Shown: positions 63,067 to 64,000 of the stretch, in pieces | Numbering within the stretch: position 1 is the stretch's first letter | Layout: the number at the start of each line of letters is the position of its first letter | NCBI GenBank assembly: GCA_963557065.1 | Contig: CAUWCT010000002.1 | Location: forward strand, 1 to 64,000 | Reading direction: 5' to 3' | Length of the DNA stretch: 64,000 nt | DNA from: UMGS1370 sp963557065 | Lineage (GTDB): Bacteria > Bacillota > Clostridia > Lachnospirales > Lachnospiraceae | Notes under the pieces: generated by a model | What the model was told of the DNA's origin: nothing | Seen by the model: only the letters and a program-made list of their open reading frames with translations | Database searches by the model: none | Translations under genes and position numbers: made by a program

Positions 63067-64000
63067 GGCTTCCTCCTGTATGTCACCTTTACGCCAGGCT
63101 TTTGGGTCGGCTTATTTTTCGTCTCATACTCATCATATGCCTGAACAATCTTCTGAACCAGCGGATGGCGGACCACATCCTGACTGCTTAAATAGCAGAA
63201 TCCAATATCATCTATCTTTTTCAGCACTTTGATGGCTGTATCCAGACCAGACACCGTACCTGCGGGCAGATCTTTCTGGGTCTGGTCGCCGGTAATGATT
63301 ACTTTGGAGCCAAAACCGATACGGGTTAAAAACATTTTCATCTGGGCCGGAGTGGTATTCTGAGCTTCATCCAGAATGATATAGGCATTGTCTAAGGTAC
63401 GTCCTCTCATGTATGCAAGAGGCGCCACCTCAATCAGCCCTTTTTCCGCATTGTGCAGATAGGTTTCCGCCCCCATAATCTGATACAGGGCATCGTAAAG
63501 AGGCCGAAGATACGGGTCAATCTTACTCTGGAGATCCCCAGGCAGAAATCCCAGCTTTTCACCTGCCTCAATGGCCGGGCGTGTCAGAATAATTCTTCCC
63601 ACTTCTCCATTTTTAAATGCCTGAATCGCCATCGCCATCGCCAGATAGGTCTTTCCAGTGCCGGCAGGCCCGATTCCAAATACAATCATTTTCTTCCGAA
63701 TCTGATCCACATACTGCTTTTGCCCTACAGTCTTTGGTTTTACCGGACGCCCTGCAATGGTGCGGCAGATGATATCCTGGTCGATTTCCAGAATCTTGCT
63801 GCTGCCCTCTGTAAAAGACAAAGCCAGAGCATAATCTACATTTTGCTCTGTTATGGTATTTCCCCTCTTTGAGAGTTCAATCAGATCGTGAAATACAGCC
63901 TTTGCCCGGCCGATGGCTTCCTCCGGACCAATGATCTTAATGGCCCCGTCTCTTGCCACCATGGTGACATGAAGAGTCTTTTCTATTTTTTTCAGGTACG
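63063..64000 (-). CDS. phoH: PhoH family ATPase, 5' end cut by the window edge
   Basis: P-loop ATPase related to helicase cores; it pairs with YbeY and is thought to act in RNA metabolism. The visible part has Walker A GPAGTGKTYLAM, LTRPAIEAGEKLGFLPGDL, Walker B-like AYIILDEAQNTTPAQMKMFL and IITGDQTQKDLP. An ATG at 63962 gives 299 residues, but the frame stays open to base 64000 and the extra residues (LKKIEKTLHVTMVARDG) fit the usual N-terminal domain, so the true start lies outside the window. Confidence 0.95.
   Translation of the reverse strand, partial: YLKKIEKTLHVTMVARDGAIKIIGPEEAIGRAKAVFHDLIELSKRGNTITEQNVDYALALSFTEGSSKILEIDQDIICRTIAGRPVKPKTVGQKQYVDQIRKKMIVFGIGPAGTGKTYLAMAMAIQAFKNGEVGRIILTRPAIEAGEKLGFLPGDLQSKIDPYLRPLYDALYQIMGAETYLHNAEKGLIEVAPLAYMRGRTLDNAYIILDEAQNTTPAQMKMFLTRIGFGSKVIITGDQTQKDLPAGTVSGLDTAIKVLKKIDDIGFCYLSSQDVVRHPLVQKIVQAYDEYETKNKPTQKPGVKVTYRRKP

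Overview
The window reads as a chromosomal segment of an anaerobic, low-to-moderate-GC Firmicute, most likely a member of Clostridia in or near the Lachnospiraceae. This rests on gene content and order: a radC-mreC-mreD-mrdA-minC-minD-minE-rodA block, the ylm-type division cluster with sepF, a SpoVB-like flippase, a DUF3048 lipoprotein and strong AGGAGG ribosome sites. The genus cannot be fixed by reading alone. Apart from the first 4 kb, every gene is on the minus strand.

Layout. 1-4058 (+ strand): a catabolic operon with a TctA-type transporter subunit, a cytoplasmic-looking sulfatase and a GntR/LacI-type regulator. 4189-8001 (-): a large LCP-family protein and an NlpC/P60 hydrolase. 8190-8825: a cytidylate-kinase-like protein. 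8954-15001: HlyD-like protein, yggS, sepF, ylmH, aroB, lspA and an RluD-type synthase. 15148-35060: a long run starting from a promoter before miaB and passing through an L,D-transpeptidase, mutS, mutL, miaA, a YnbB-type PLP enzyme, radC, mreC, mreD, mrdA, minCDE, rodA, an mgsA homologue, a D,D-carboxypeptidase and a small P-loop protein. 35213-51269: an accessory surface-glycan locus. 51528-59213: pspA, a Gly/Arg-rich membrane protein, proA, a 5-formyl-THF cyclo-ligase, a DUF896 protein, proB and two FAD enzymes. 59290-64000: a BofC-like protein, a SpoVB-like flippase, a DUF3048 lipoprotein, ybeY and phoH, which runs off the right edge.

The most interesting part is 35213-51269. It encodes phosphoenolpyruvate mutase fused to a nucleotidyltransferase, phosphonopyruvate decarboxylase, a second sugar-type nucleotidyltransferase, three LicD-family phosphotransferases, a TagF-like transferase, an epimerase, a TylF-like methyltransferase, an acetyltransferase, a radical SAM protein broken at a run of nine Gs, a TagD-like cytidylyltransferase, a PP-loop synthetase without its glutaminase domain, and a DUF362 protein. 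I infer that the locus builds and attaches a phosphonate group to a surface polymer through a CMP-activated intermediate. No aminotransferase for aminoethylphosphonate is present, so the head group may be something else or the enzyme may be encoded elsewhere.

The mgsA homologue has Gly where E. coli methylglyoxal synthase has its catalytic Asp. The mrdA product carries an insertion of more than 200 residues. mreB is absent between radC and mreC. No tRNA, rRNA, CRISPR array or insertion sequence was recognised, and no gene-free stretch exceeds 300 bases.
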